Assembly: GCF_008642375.1 (NCBI RefSeq)
Contig: NZ_CP029194.1
Coordinates: forward strand, 558,001 to 622,000
Reading direction: 5' to 3'
Source: Streptomyces venezuelae
Lineage (GTDB): Bacteria; Actinomycetota; Actinomycetes; Streptomycetales; Streptomycetaceae
Length of the DNA stretch: 64,000 nucleotides
Shown: positions 15,428 to 25,400 of the stretch, piece by piece
Position numbering within the stretch: position 1 is the first letter of the stretch
How the letters are laid out: each line of letters starts with the position of its first letter
Translations under genes and position numbers: made by a program
Notes under the pieces: generated by a model
Databases searched by the model: none
The model's input: the letters and a program-made list of their open reading frames with translations, nothing else
Told to the model about the DNA's origin: nothing

Positions 15428-18400
15428 ATGTTCCGCAAGGTGCTGGTAGCGAACCGCGGGGAGATCGCGATTCGCGCGTTCCGCGCTGGCTACGAACTGG
15501 GTGCGCGCACGGTTGCCGTCTTCCCTCACGAGGACCGCAACTCACTGCATCGCCTGAAGGCCGACGAGGCGTACGAGATCGGTGAGCCCGGGCATCCGGT
15601 GCGGGCCTACCTCTCCGTGGAGGAGGTCATCCGGGCTGCGCGCCTGGCCGGTGCCGACGCCGTCTACCCGGGTTACGGATTCCTGTCCGAGAATCCGGAG
15701 CTGGCGCGTGCCTGCGAGGAGGCGGGCATCACCTTCGTGGGCCCGTCCGCGCAGACCCTGGAGCTGACCGGGAACAAGGCGCGTGCCGTGGCCGCCGCCC
15801 GCGAGGCGGGCGTGCCGGTGCTCGGTTCCTCGGAACCCTCCACCGACGTGGACGAGCTCGTGGCGGCCGCCGAGGGCATCGGCTTCCCGGTGTTCGTCAA
15901 GGCCGTCGCCGGCGGCGGCGGCCGGGGCATGCGGCGGGTCGAGGACCCGGCGAGCCTGCGGGAGTCCATCGAGGCGGCGGCCCGCGAGGCCGAGTCCGCC
16001 TTCGGCGACGCGACCGTCTTCCTGGAGAAGGCCGTCGTCGACCCGCGTCACATCGAGGTGCAGATCCTCGCGGACGGCGAGGGGAACGTCATCCACCTGT
16101 ACGAGCGGGACTGCTCGCTGCAGCGCCGCCACCAGAAGGTGATCGAGCTCGCGCCCGCCCCGAACCTCGACCCGGCGGTACGTCAGCGCATCTGCGACGA
16201 CGCCGTGAAGTTCGCCCGCCGGATCGGCTACCGCAACGCCGGCACCGTGGAGTTCCTCCTCGACCCCGACGGCAAGCACGTCTTCATCGAGATGAACCCG
16301 CGCATCCAGGTCGAGCACACGGTGACCGAGGAGGTCACCGACATCGACCTGGTGCAGTCGCAGCTGCGCATCGCCGCCGGGGAGACCCTCGCGGACCTCG
16401 GTCTGTCGCAGGAGTCCGTCGTCCTGCACGGCGCCGCCCTGCAGTGCCGGATCACGACCGAGGACCCGGCCAACGGCTTCCGCCCGGACACCGGCATGAT
16501 CAGCGCGTACCGCTCTCCGGGCGGCTCGGGCATCCGGCTCGACGGCGGAACCACCCACGCCGGTACGGAGGTCAGCGCCCACTTCGACTCGATGCTGGTC
16601 AAGCTGACCTGCCGCGGGCGGGACTTCGGGACCGCCGTCGACCGGGCGCGGCGCGCGGTGGCCGAGTTCCGCATCCGGGGCGTGTCCACGAACATCCCGT
16701 TCCTCCAGGCCGTGCTCGACGATCCGGACTTCCAGGCCGGCCGCGTCACGACCGCGTTCATCGAGCAGCGGCCGCACCTGCTCACCGCGCGCCACTCGGC
16801 CGACCGCGGCACGAAGCTGCTCACCTACCTCGCCGACGTCACGGTCAACAAGCCGCACGGCCCCCGGCCCGACCTGATCGCCCCGACCACGAAGCTGCTC
16901 CCGCTGCCCGCCGGGGAGCCGCGGGCCGGCTCCCGGCAGCGGCTGGCCGCGCTCGGTCCCGAGGGCTTCGCGCGGAGCCTGCGCGAGTCGCCGACCCTGG
17001 GCGTCACCGACACCACCTTCCGCGACGCCCACCAGTCGCTCCTCGCGACCCGGGTCCGGACGAAGGACCTGCTCGCCGTCGCCCCGACGGTGGCGCACTC
17101 GCTGCCGGAGCTGCTGTCCCTGGAGTGCTGGGGCGGCGCCACCTACGACGTCGCGCTGCGCTTCCTCGCCGAGGACCCCTGGGAGCGGCTGGCCGCGCTG
17201 CGCGAGGCCGTGCCGAACATCTGCCTGCAGATGCTGCTGCGGGGCCGCAACACCGTCGGCTACACCCCGTACCCGACCGAGGTGACCGACGCCTTCGTCC
17301 AGGAGGCCGCGGCCACCGGCATCGACATCTTCCGGATCTTCGACGCGCTCAACGACGTCGACCAGATGCGGCCCGCCATCGACGCCGTACGGGCGACCGG
17401 GACGGCGGTGGCCGAGGTCGCGCTCTGCTACACCTCCGACCTCTCCGACCCGGCGGAGAAGCTGTACACCCTCGACTACTACCTGCGGCTCGCCGAGAAG
17501 ATCGTCGCAGCCGGGGCACACGTGCTGGCGGTCAAGGACATGGCCGGTCTGCTGCGCGCCCCCGCCGCCGCCAAGCTGGTCTCCGCGCTGCGCAGCGAGT
17601 TCGACCTGCCGGTGCACCTCCACACCCACGACACCGCGGGCGGCCAGCTCGCCACCTACCTCGCGGCGATCCAGGCGGGGGCGGACGCGGTGGACGGCGC
17701 GGTGGCCTCCATGGCGGGCACCACCTCGCAGCCGTCGCTGTCGGCGATCGTCGCCGCGACCGACCACTCCGAGCGGCCCACGGGGCTCGACCTGCAGGCG
17801 GTCGGCGACCTGGAGCCGTACTGGGAGAGCGTCCGCAAGATCTACGCCCCCTTCGAGGCGGGTCTGGACTCGCCGACCGGGCGCGTGTACCACCACGAGA
17901 TCCCCGGCGGGCAACTCTCCAACCTGCGCACGCAGGCCGTGGCGCTCGGCCTCGGTGACCGTTTCGAGGACGTCGAGTCGACGTACGCCGCCGCGGACCG
18001 GATGCTGGGCCGGCTGGTGAAGGTCACGCCCTCGTCGAAGGTGGTGGGTGACCTCGCGCTTCACCTGGTGGGCGCGGGGGTGGCCCCCGAGGCCTTCGAG
18101 GCGGCGCCGAACCGCTTCGACATCCCCGACTCGGTCGTCGGCTTCCTCCACGGCGAGCTGGGCACGCCGCCCGGCGGCTGGCCGGAGCCCTTCCGTACCA
18201 AGGCGCTTGAGGGCCGGCCCGCCCCCAAGCCGATGCGGGACCTGACCGCGGAGGACCGCACCGGACTGGCCAAGGACCGGCGCGCGACGCTGAACCGCCT
18301 GCTCTTCCCCGGCCCCACGAAGGCCTACGAGACGCACCGCCAGGCGTACGGCGACACCAGCGTGCTCGACAGCAAGGACTTCTTCTACGGGCTGCGCCCC

Positions 18401-18802
18401 GGGAAGGAGTACGCCGTCGACTTCGGTCCCGGCGTGCGGCTGCTCATCGAGCTGGAGGCCATCGGCGAGGCCGACGAGCGCGGCATGCGCACCGTCCTGT
18501 CCACCCTGAACGGCCAGCTGCGGCCGATCCAGGTGCGCGACAACGCGGCGGCGGCCGACCTCCCGGTGACGGAGAAGGCCGACAGGTCCGACCCCGGACA
18601 CGTCGCCGCGCCGTTCGCCGGTGTGGTGACGCTGGCCGTCGCCGAGGGCGACGAGGTCGAGGCCGGTGCGACGGTCGCCACGATCGAGGCGATGAAGATG
18701 GAGGCCTCGATCACCGCCACGCGGAGCGGACGGGTCTCGCGCCTGGCCATCACCAGGATCCAGCAGGTGGAAGGCGGCGACCTCCTCGTCGAGATCGCGT
18801 GA
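15428..18802 (+). CDS. pyc: Pyruvate carboxylase
   Basis: A 1124-residue single-chain enzyme of normal length. Order: biotin carboxylase/ATP-grasp (MFRKVLVANRGEIAIRAFRA, the GGGGRGMRRV ATP loop near 160, EMNPRIQVEHTVTEE near 285), carboxyltransferase (VTDTTFRDAHQSLLATRVR near 525 and LHTHDTAGGQ near 730), and a C-terminal biotinyl domain with the biotin lysine in EAMKMEAS near residue 1089. It makes oxaloacetate from pyruvate, bicarbonate and ATP. ATG 15428 follows GAAGGGATCAGG. The gene stands alone and ends in a strong terminator. Confidence 0.96.
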   Translation: MFRKVLVANRGEIAIRAFRAGYELGARTVAVFPHEDRNSLHRLKADEAYEIGEPGHPVRAYLSVEEVIRAARLAGADAVYPGYGFLSENPELARACEEAGITFVGPSAQTLELTGNKARAVAAAREAGVPVLGSSEPSTDVDELVAAAEGIGFPVFVKAVAGGGGRGMRRVEDPASLRESIEAAAREAESAFGDATVFLEKAVVDPRHIEVQILADGEGNVIHLYERDCSLQRRHQKVIELAPAPNLDPAVRQRICDDAVKFARRIGYRNAGTVEFLLDPDGKHVFIEMNPRIQVEHTVTEEVTDIDLVQSQLRIAAGETLADLGLSQESVVLHGAALQCRITTEDPANGFRPDTGMISAYRSPGGSGIRLDGGTTHAGTEVSAHFDSMLVKLTCRGRDFGTAVDRARRAVAEFRIRGVSTNIPFLQAVLDDPDFQAGRVTTAFIEQRPHLLTARHSADRGTKLLTYLADVTVNKPHGPRPDLIAPTTKLLPLPAGEPRAGSRQRLAALGPEGFARSLRESPTLGVTDTTFRDAHQSLLATRVRTKDLLAVAPTVAHSLPELLSLECWGGATYDVALRFLAEDPWERLAALREAVPNICLQMLLRGRNTVGYTPYPTEVTDAFVQEAAATGIDIFRIFDALNDVDQMRPAIDAVRATGTAVAEVALCYTSDLSDPAEKLYTLDYYLRLAEKIVAAGAHVLAVKDMAGLLRAPAAAKLVSALRSEFDLPVHLHTHDTAGGQLATYLAAIQAGADAVDGAVASMAGTTSQPSLSAIVAATDHSERPTGLDLQAVGDLEPYWESVRKIYAPFEAGLDSPTGRVYHHEIPGGQLSNLRTQAVALGLGDRFEDVESTYAAADRMLGRLVKVTPSSKVVGDLALHLVGAGVAPEAFEAAPNRFDIPDSVVGFLHGELGTPPGGWPEPFRTKALEGRPAPKPMRDLTAEDRTGLAKDRRATLNRLLFPGPTKAYETHRQAYGDTSVLDSKDFFYGLRPGKEYAVDFGPGVRLLIELEAIGEADERGMRTVLSTLNGQLRPIQVRDNAAAADLPVTEKADRSDPGHVAAPFAGVVTLAVAEGDEVEAGATVATIEAMKMEASITATRSGRVSRLAITRIQQVEGGDLLVEIA

Positions 18803-18809
18803 CGCGGTA

Positions 18810-18842
18810 GGGGGTGTCCTGCCTGATCGGCAGGACACCCCC
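18810..18842 (+). terminator. Strong hairpin terminator after pyc
   Basis: GGGGGTGTCCTGCC, loop TGAT or so, GGCAGGACACCCCC: a 14-bp perfect stem 7 bases after the stop codon. Confidence 0.88.
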
Positions 18843-18982
18843 TCGGGGTTCCGCGCCTTCGCCCCGGCTCCGTTTAAGCGGTGACGAAATCGTGGCCGGG
18901 GCGGGCGCGCGCGGCGGAAGGTTCATCTCGGCACCCGGCGACGGGTGCCGAGACCACACCACCTTCCACCGTGAGGACGGCC

Positions 18983-19960
18983 ATGACCGACATGACCACC
19001 GCCGCCGGGACGAACTCGACGGCCGCCCGCCCCACCAGGGCGTTCCGGGGCCTGAAGGCCCTCGCCCTCGGCCTGACCGCGCTCGCGCTCGGGATCGCCG
19101 GGACCACGGCGCCGGCCACCGCCGCGCCGCTGATTCTCACCGGCGGCTCCTTCACCGGCGACTCGCTCGCCGACCTGGTGAAGAAGGAGGGCGACTCCTT
19201 CCGTATCTGGCAGAACACCGACGGCGACGACCGGGTCTGGCCGTGGGGCAGCACCGGCAAGGTGCACGGCAGCGGCTGGAGCGGTGTCGACGCGAGCAAG
19301 GTGTACTTCGCCAAGCTCACCAACGACCGGTACAAGGACCTCGTCCTGCTGGACGGTGACAGCTTCCGCGTCTGGACCCACAACGGGACGGCGACGTTCG
19401 GCGCCAACCCGTGGACCGTCCCTCCGTTCCGCACCGGCGGCGGCTGGTCCGGCCACGACCCGTCGGCCATCTGGTTCGCGGACATCGACGGCAACGGGCA
19501 GGACGACCTCATCCAGCGGAGCGGTGACGTGCTCCAGTACTTCCGCAACCTCGGCGAGGGCAAGAGCTGGGCCGCTCCGGTGACCATCGGGTACGGCTAC
19601 AGCGGCCACAACCCCCGGGCTATCTGGTTCGCCGACCTCAACGGCGACCAGCGCGCCGAGCGCATCGAGCGGTTCGGCGACCAGTTCATGGTCGCACCCA
19701 ACACGACGGGCGGCGGGGGCGGTTGGCCCTACGGCACGGTGTACTTCACCGGTTCCGGCTGGTCCGGGCAGGACCCGGCCGCCATCTGGTTCGCCGACAT
19801 CACCGGCGACAACCGGGCCGACCTCGTCCAGAAGTCGGGTGACGCACTGAGGTACTACCCCAACAACGGCTCCGGCAGCGGCTACACGAACTGGGCCGCG
19901 GGTGTCGGCGCCGGCACCGGCTGGTCCGCCGTCGACCCCAAGGGCATCTACTTCGCCTGA
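18983..19960 (+). CDS. Secreted FG-GAP/VCBS-repeat protein
   Basis: A 325-residue exported protein. The signal peptide (FRGLKALALGLTALALGIAG, cleavage near ATAA) is followed by about six beta-propeller blades with the pattern IWFADIDGNGQDDLI or IWFADLNGDQRAERI; the DxDGNGxxD loops should bind calcium. Aromatic GSGWSG motifs recur before each blade. No catalytic domain is present, so it may bind glycans or other proteins, or be an inhibitor-like propeller. ATG 18983 has GAGGACGG upstream and gives the best signal peptide. Confidence 0.82.
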   Translation: MTDMTTAAGTNSTAARPTRAFRGLKALALGLTALALGIAGTTAPATAAPLILTGGSFTGDSLADLVKKEGDSFRIWQNTDGDDRVWPWGSTGKVHGSGWSGVDASKVYFAKLTNDRYKDLVLLDGDSFRVWTHNGTATFGANPWTVPPFRTGGGWSGHDPSAIWFADIDGNGQDDLIQRSGDVLQYFRNLGEGKSWAAPVTIGYGYSGHNPRAIWFADLNGDQRAERIERFGDQFMVAPNTTGGGGGWPYGTVYFTGSGWSGQDPAAIWFADITGDNRADLVQKSGDALRYYPNNGSGSGYTNWAAGVGAGTGWSAVDPKGIYFA

Positions 19961-20003
19961 TCCCTGAGGGACGGGGGTCCACAGGGATACGGCGAAACCC
20001 GGG

Positions 20004-20046
20004 GGCGGCCCCGAGGCCTGGCTACGGCTAAGGCTTCGGGGCCGCC
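20004..20046. terminator. Bidirectional terminator between convergent genes
   Basis: GGCGGCCCCGAGGCC (20004-20018) pairs with GGCTTCGGGGCCGCC (20032-20046). It lies where the FG-GAP gene and the leftward ArsR gene converge and overlaps the last codons of the latter. Confidence 0.7.
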
Positions 20047-21029
20047 GCGTGCCGTGCCGGAGCTCCCAGCAACTCGCCTGCCAGCTGGGTTCGTTGGTGG
20101 AGCATCCAGCGCCCCGAGCGGCGCGAGGTGACGAGGCTGTTCCGCCGCAGGACCGACAGGTGCTGGGAGACCGCCGCCGAGGTGAGGTCCAGATAGGCCG
20201 CGAGCTGGCTCGTCGACAGGGGCAGATCGAGGTGGGCGAGGAGCGCGGCCCGGCTGCGCCCGATGAGCTCGGCGAGCGGCTGCTCCGTCCCGCCGGCCGC
20301 CTCGTCCGTCCACAGCCGGCCGATCCCGCGCGGCGAGTACGTGAGCGTCGGCTGGTACGGCTCGTTGTGCAGGACCAGCAGCCGGGGCCAGGCGAAGACG
20401 CAGGGGACGAGCAGCAGACCCGTGCCGTCCGGCGAACGGCGGGCGAAGTGGAGGGGTTTGTCGATGAGGAGCCGGTCGACCTCGTAGCGCGCCTCGGGGT
20501 GGAGGTCGTCGAAGACCTTGGCGAGGCCGCCCGTGGTGAGCTGCCCCGCCCGGTGCGCGATGTCGGCGTCGTTGAGGGCCCGCAGCCGCGGCCACACCGG
20601 CTCGACGGCGGCCCGCCAGTACGCGGCCATCGTGTCCACGAGACCCGGCAGTTCCCGCTCCGGATCGTCGTACAGCGGGCGCAGGAGGGCGGGGAGAGCG
20701 TCCCCGGTGCCCAGTTCGTCGAGCGCGCCGCGGACCGTGGCGGCGGGCGTCGCGGCGATCGCGTCCAGTTCGTCCCGGAACTCGCCGGTGAGCGCCTCCG
20801 GCGGCGGCGCGAGGAAGTCCGGTACGACGCGCGGGCCTTGGGCGAGCGCGAGCAGTATCCGCAGGTCGAGGCCGCGCACCCGGCCCGCCGCGAACTCCAG
20901 CCAGGGCCGGTGCACCACGGCGCGGTGGGTGCCGGCGAGCACGGGGACGCTGTGCACGAGTTCCTCGAGGGGGGAGCGTGCGAAGCGTATGCGCGTCAGA
21001 TCGTCGGGCCCGAAGATGATCTCGATCAC
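20028..21029 (-). CDS. ArsR-type regulator with N-terminal DUF5937-like domain
   Basis: A 333-residue protein. The first 230 residues (VIEIIFGPDDLTRIRFARSP, LDLRILLALAQGP, ...) match the domain I know as DUF5937. The C-terminal third has a winged helix: SQLAAYLDLTSAAVSQHLSV then LRRNSLVTSRRSGRWMLHQR, an ArsR-family reading head. No metal-binding CxC is seen, so a metal sensor role is unlikely. GTG 21029 starts just before the conserved IEIIFG. The target is not evident; the M1 peptidase/NRPS operon lies directly upstream on the same strand. Confidence 0.82.
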   Translation of the reverse strand: MIEIIFGPDDLTRIRFARSPLEELVHSVPVLAGTHRAVVHRPWLEFAAGRVRGLDLRILLALAQGPRVVPDFLAPPPEALTGEFRDELDAIAATPAATVRGALDELGTGDALPALLRPLYDDPERELPGLVDTMAAYWRAAVEPVWPRLRALNDADIAHRAGQLTTGGLAKVFDDLHPEARYEVDRLLIDKPLHFARRSPDGTGLLLVPCVFAWPRLLVLHNEPYQPTLTYSPRGIGRLWTDEAAGGTEQPLAELIGRSRAALLAHLDLPLSTSQLAAYLDLTSAAVSQHLSVLRRNSLVTSRRSGRWMLHQRTQLAGELLGAPARHAAAPKP

Positions 21030-21093
21030 GCCAGGGAGCGTACCCCCGGGCCGTCGATGCGAACGGAGCCGCCCCGACCGTCGCGGATCCGCC

Positions 21094-22419
21094 CTACGGG
21101 GAGGGCAGCGGAGGCAGGGCGCCCTCGTGGAGCCAGGACGACAGCAGGCCGTCCACCGGCTCGGTGGCGTGTCGTGCCACATGGGCGGTGAAGGCCTCCG
21201 TGGTCACCACGCCGTGACGGTGGGCCGTGGCCCAGTCGCGCAGCATCCGGAAGAACGCCCCGTCGCCCAGCGCGCAGCGGATCGCGTGCACGGCGAGGCC
21301 TCCGCGCTGGTACAGGCGGTCGTCGAACATGAGCTTGCGGCCGGGGTCGGCGAGGACCAGGTCCTGCGGCTGCATGGCGAGCAGCCGGTGTGCGGCGGTC
21401 GCCAGTTCCTGCGCGGTGCGGCCTCCGGAGCGCTCCGACCAGAGCCATTCGGCGTACTTCGCGAAGCCCTCGTTCAGCCAGATGTGCCGCCAGTCGGCGA
21501 TGGTGACGCTGTTGCCGAACCACTGGTGCGCGAGCTCGTGCGCGATGAGCCGTTCCGAACCCCGCACGCCGTCCACGTGGTTGATGCCGAAGAGGGAGAG
21601 ACCCTGGGCCTCCACCGGCACGTCCAGCTCCTCGTCGGCGACGACGACCGCGTACTCGCCGAGGGGGTAGGGGCCGAAGAGCTCCTCGAAGATCCGCATC
21701 ATGGCGGGCTGCCGGGCGAAGTCCCGGGAGAACCGCGGCAGGAGGTGCGCCGGTACGTGGGCGGTCTGCGGGACGCCGTCGAGTCCGGGCTCGCCGAGCA
21801 GGACGGTCTGGTACATGCCGATGGAGAGGCCGACCAGGTAGCTGGAGGTCGGCGCGGTCTGCTCGTACACCCAGGTGGTCGTGGAGGCCTTCGTCGTCCG
21901 GGTCAGCAGCCGGCCGCCGGCGACCACCGTGTAGGCGGACGGGGTGTTGACCGAGATCTGGTACGAGGCCTTGTCGGCGGGCCGGTCGTTGCACGGGTAC
22001 CAGGAGGGCGCGCCGACCGGCTGGCTCGCGACGAGGGCGCCGTCGGTGAGCTCCTCCCAGCCGAGGCCGCCCCAGGGGCTGCGGACCGGCTTGGGGTTGC
22101 CCGACCAGTGCACCTCGACGGTGAAGGCGGCGCCGGCCGGGAGGGGCTTGGCCGGCCGGACGCGCAGCTTGCCGCCCCGGTGGCTGTAGTGGGGCGCCCG
22201 GCCGTTCACCTGGATCCGGCCGACCTTGAACTCGGCGAGGTTGAGGGCGAACTCGGTGAGCGGCGCCCGGCCGACGATCGCGCTGAGCCGGGCAGTGCCG
22301 GAGAGCCGGTTGGGGCCGGGGCGGTAGTCCAGGGCGATCTCGTACCGGTGGACGCGGTAACGGGGATCGCCGTTGGCCGGAAAGTACGGGTCCGACGCCG
22401 TTGTCCTCTGGCCGCTCAC
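21094..22419 (-). CDS. M1-family zinc metallopeptidase next to the Pls-type NRPS
   Basis: A 441-residue gluzincin. The zinc site is exact: HELAH, 18 residues, then E in NEGFAKY. The aminopeptidase N-terminal saddle domain (YRVHRYEIALDYRPGPNRLS, LTEFALNL) and the exopeptidase-like GxxEN region variant (VPVEAQGLSLFG) precede it. No signal peptide is seen. GTG 22419 has a GGGAGCGGAAG site; an alternative GTG 22476 would overlap the NRPS stop by 13 bases. In epsilon-poly-lysine producers a zinc aminopeptidase that degrades the polymer accompanies pls, and this gene is in the matching place: it could trim or destroy the product for self-protection (inference). Confidence 0.85.
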   Translation of the reverse strand: MSGQRTTASDPYFPANGDPRYRVHRYEIALDYRPGPNRLSGTARLSAIVGRAPLTEFALNLAEFKVGRIQVNGRAPHYSHRGGKLRVRPAKPLPAGAAFTVEVHWSGNPKPVRSPWGGLGWEELTDGALVASQPVGAPSWYPCNDRPADKASYQISVNTPSAYTVVAGGRLLTRTTKASTTTWVYEQTAPTSSYLVGLSIGMYQTVLLGEPGLDGVPQTAHVPAHLLPRFSRDFARQPAMMRIFEELFGPYPLGEYAVVVADEELDVPVEAQGLSLFGINHVDGVRGSERLIAHELAHQWFGNSVTIADWRHIWLNEGFAKYAEWLWSERSGGRTAQELATAAHRLLAMQPQDLVLADPGRKLMFDDRLYQRGGLAVHAIRCALGDGAFFRMLRDWATAHRHGVVTTEAFTAHVARHATEPVDGLLSSWLHEGALPPLPSP

Positions 22420-22463
22420 TGCCGCTTCCGCTCCCTGCCCTGTGCTCGTACGCCGTGGCCCTT

Positions 22464-25400
22464 TCAGGACCGCCACGCCTCGATCGGATTGCCCAGCCAG
22501 CGGGTGTCGGCGGGGACGGATTCCCCGGCCATCACGAGAGAGGCGGGTCCCAGTGTGCTGCGGGCCCCGACCGTGCTTCCGGGCAGGACGATTCCGTTCG
22601 GGCCCAGGGTGGCGCCCTCGCGGAGGACCACAGTATCCGTCCTCAAGATCCGGTCGTGGAAGAGGTGCGTCTGCAACACACAGCCGCGGTTCACGGTGAC
22701 GGCGTCGCCCAGGGTGACCAGGTCCGTCTCGGGCAGCCAGTAGCTCTCGCACCACACGCCCCGGCCGATCCGGGCACCGAGGCCGCGCAGCCACAGGGTG
22801 AGGAGCGGGGTCCCGGGAACCGATCCGGCCAGCCAGGGCACGGCCAGGACCTCGACGAACGTGTCGGCCAGCTCGTTGCGCCAGACGAAGCCGCTCCACA
22901 GCGGGTGCTCCCCCGTCCGGTGCCGGCCCACGAGGAGCCACTTCGCGGCCACGGAGACCACGACGGCGGTCGCCCCGGCGGCGAGCAGGACCGCGCCGGA
23001 CAGCAGCGCGGCCCCCGCGGCCCCGACCCCGCTCGTCGCGGTCAGGGCGCACAGCGCGGCCACCGTCAGGACGGCGAGCGCCGCCGAGCAGAACACCGGG
23101 ACGAGCCGGCACAGCTCGACCAGGGCCCTGGCACAGAGCAGGCGCGCGGGCGGGTCGTACGTACGGCTCTGGTCCGCGTCGGCGGCGGACCGCGGCAGCC
23201 TGACCGGCGGCAGGCCCAGATAGGAGCTGCCCTTCTTGGCCTTCTTCGGCGTGGCGGACAGCACGCCGACCAGCCCGTCGTCGGGCACGCTGCGGCCCGG
23301 CGCGGTCATGCCCGAGTTGCCGAGGAACGCCCGGCGGCCGATCTCGGAGTGGCCGATACGGACCCATCCGCCGCCCAGTTCGTAGGGGGCGGTCAGGGTG
23401 TCGTCGGCGAGGAACGCGCCTTCGCCGACGGTCGTCAGGCTCGGGAGCGCGAGCACCGTGGACACCTCGGCGCCCCGGCCGATCCGCATGCCGAGCAGCC
23501 GCAGCCATACGGGGGTGATCAGTCCGGCGTACAGCGGGAAGAGGGTCTCCCGGGAGCGGTCCATCAGCTGGGTGACGGTCCATACCTGCCAGCCGACCCT
23601 GCTGTGCGTGGGGTGCGTCCCGGTCCGCAGCCCGAGGCTGAGCAGGCGTACGGAGACGAGCAGGAGCAGCGCGTACGCGAGGCCGAAGGCAAGCGCTCCG
23701 GGCACGACGGCGCTCAGCGCTCCGCGCAGGGCCCCGGCGAGCCCGGCGTCGGCGGGGACGAACAGGCCGACGACGAGCAGCGCCGGGAGGGCGGCGAGCA
23801 CGGGAAGGGCCGTGAGGCAGAGGCCGGTCGCTCCGTACATGGCGCGCCAGCGGGCGGCGCGCGGCGGGCGCTCCTCGGGCCAGTTGCGTTTGGCCTTGCC
23901 GAGCTTGACGGCGGGTGCCCCGGCCCAGCGCTGGCCGGTCGGGACCTGTCCGGTCACGGCGGATCCGGGGGCCACCTGGGCCCGCTTGCCGACCCGCGCG
24001 CCGGGGAAGAGGATGCTGCGGGTGCCGACGACCGCGCCCGCGCCGACCTTGACCGGGCCGATCTCGAGCCGGTCGCCGTCCAGCCAGTGCCCGGAGAGGT
24101 CCACCTCGGACTCGACGGCGCAGCCGCGGCCGAGCTTGAGCATCCCGGTCACCGGAGGCAGGGAGTGCAGGTCGACGTCGGGGCCGACCTTGGCGCCGAG
24201 GGCGCGGGCGTAGCGCTCCAGCCAGGAGCCGGTGAGGGAGGTCGCGCCGACGTGGTCGGCGAGGCGTTCGGCCGTCCACAGCCGCAGGTGGACGCTTCCG
24301 CCGCGGGGGTAGCGGCCCGGCCGGACCCCGCGCAGCAGGAGGCGTGCGCCGCCGGCCGCGAGGGCCAGTCGGCCCGGGGGGCTGTAGAGGAGGGCCGCGC
24401 CGGCGGCGACGATCCACCACGAGGCGGTGGGCGCCCACGGGTAGGGGCCGAACCGGTGGAGGACGTTGCCCAGGGCCAGGAGGGCCACCGTCCAGCGCAG
24501 GCCGACGAGGGTGAAGAGCGGGAGCAGCAGCAGCGCCTGCGCGATCTGGGTGCGGAGCGGGACGGGGGCGACGGTCCTGGTCGCGGTGTCGTCCTGTGCG
24601 GACTTCTCCAGGCGCCGGGCGAGCTTGCGGAGGGTGGGCTGCTGGTAGATGTCGACCACGGCCGCGGCGGGGTAGCGGGTGCGCAGCCGGGTGGTGAGCC
24701 GGGCGGCGGCGAGGCTGTTGCCGCCGATGGCGAAGAAGTCGTCGGCGGCGCCGGTGACGGTCACGCCGAGGGTCTCGCTCCACTGCTCGGCGAGCCAGGC
24801 CTCGGTGCCGTAGAGCTGCTCGACGGAGCCGGTGGTCTCCAGGTCGGGCAGGGGCCAGGGCAGTGCGTCCCGGTCCACCTTGCCGGAGGTGCGGGTCGGC
24901 AGGTCGTCGACCGGCGCGAGGAGCGGCACGAGGGCGGCGGGCAGTTCGGCGCGCAGCCGTTCGACCGCCGCCGTGTGGTCCCAGCCGTCCTGGGTGACGA
25001 GGTAGCCGACGAGGAGCTGGTTGCCGCCGCGGGCGGTGCGGACGGCGGCGGCCGCGCCGGCGACGCCGGGCAGGGCCTGGAGCGCGGCGTCGACCTCGCC
25101 CAGTTCGATGCGCCGGCCGCCGAGCTTGATCTGCTCGTCGCCGCGGCCGAGGAAGACGAGCCCTTCCGGTTCCGCGCGGACGAGGTCGCCGCTGCGGTAG
25201 GCGCGCTGCCAGCCGAGGGAGTCGAGCGGGGCGTACTTCTCGGCGTCCTTCCCGGGGTCGAGGTAGCGGGCGAGGCCGACGCCGCCGATGACGAGCTGGC
25301 CGCTGCCGCCCATGGGCACCGGCTCGCCGGACTCGTCGACCACGGCCAGTTCCCACCCGTCGAGCGGGAGGCCGATGCGGATCGGTTCCGCGCCGGTCAG

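Noticed and set aside
15542..18838. A 1098-residue minus-strand ORF across pyc
   Set aside because: Antisense to pyruvate carboxylase; no recognisable motif.
20028..21029. Metal-sensing ArsR repressor
   Set aside because: No metal-binding cysteine pair and a large N-terminal DUF5937-like domain.
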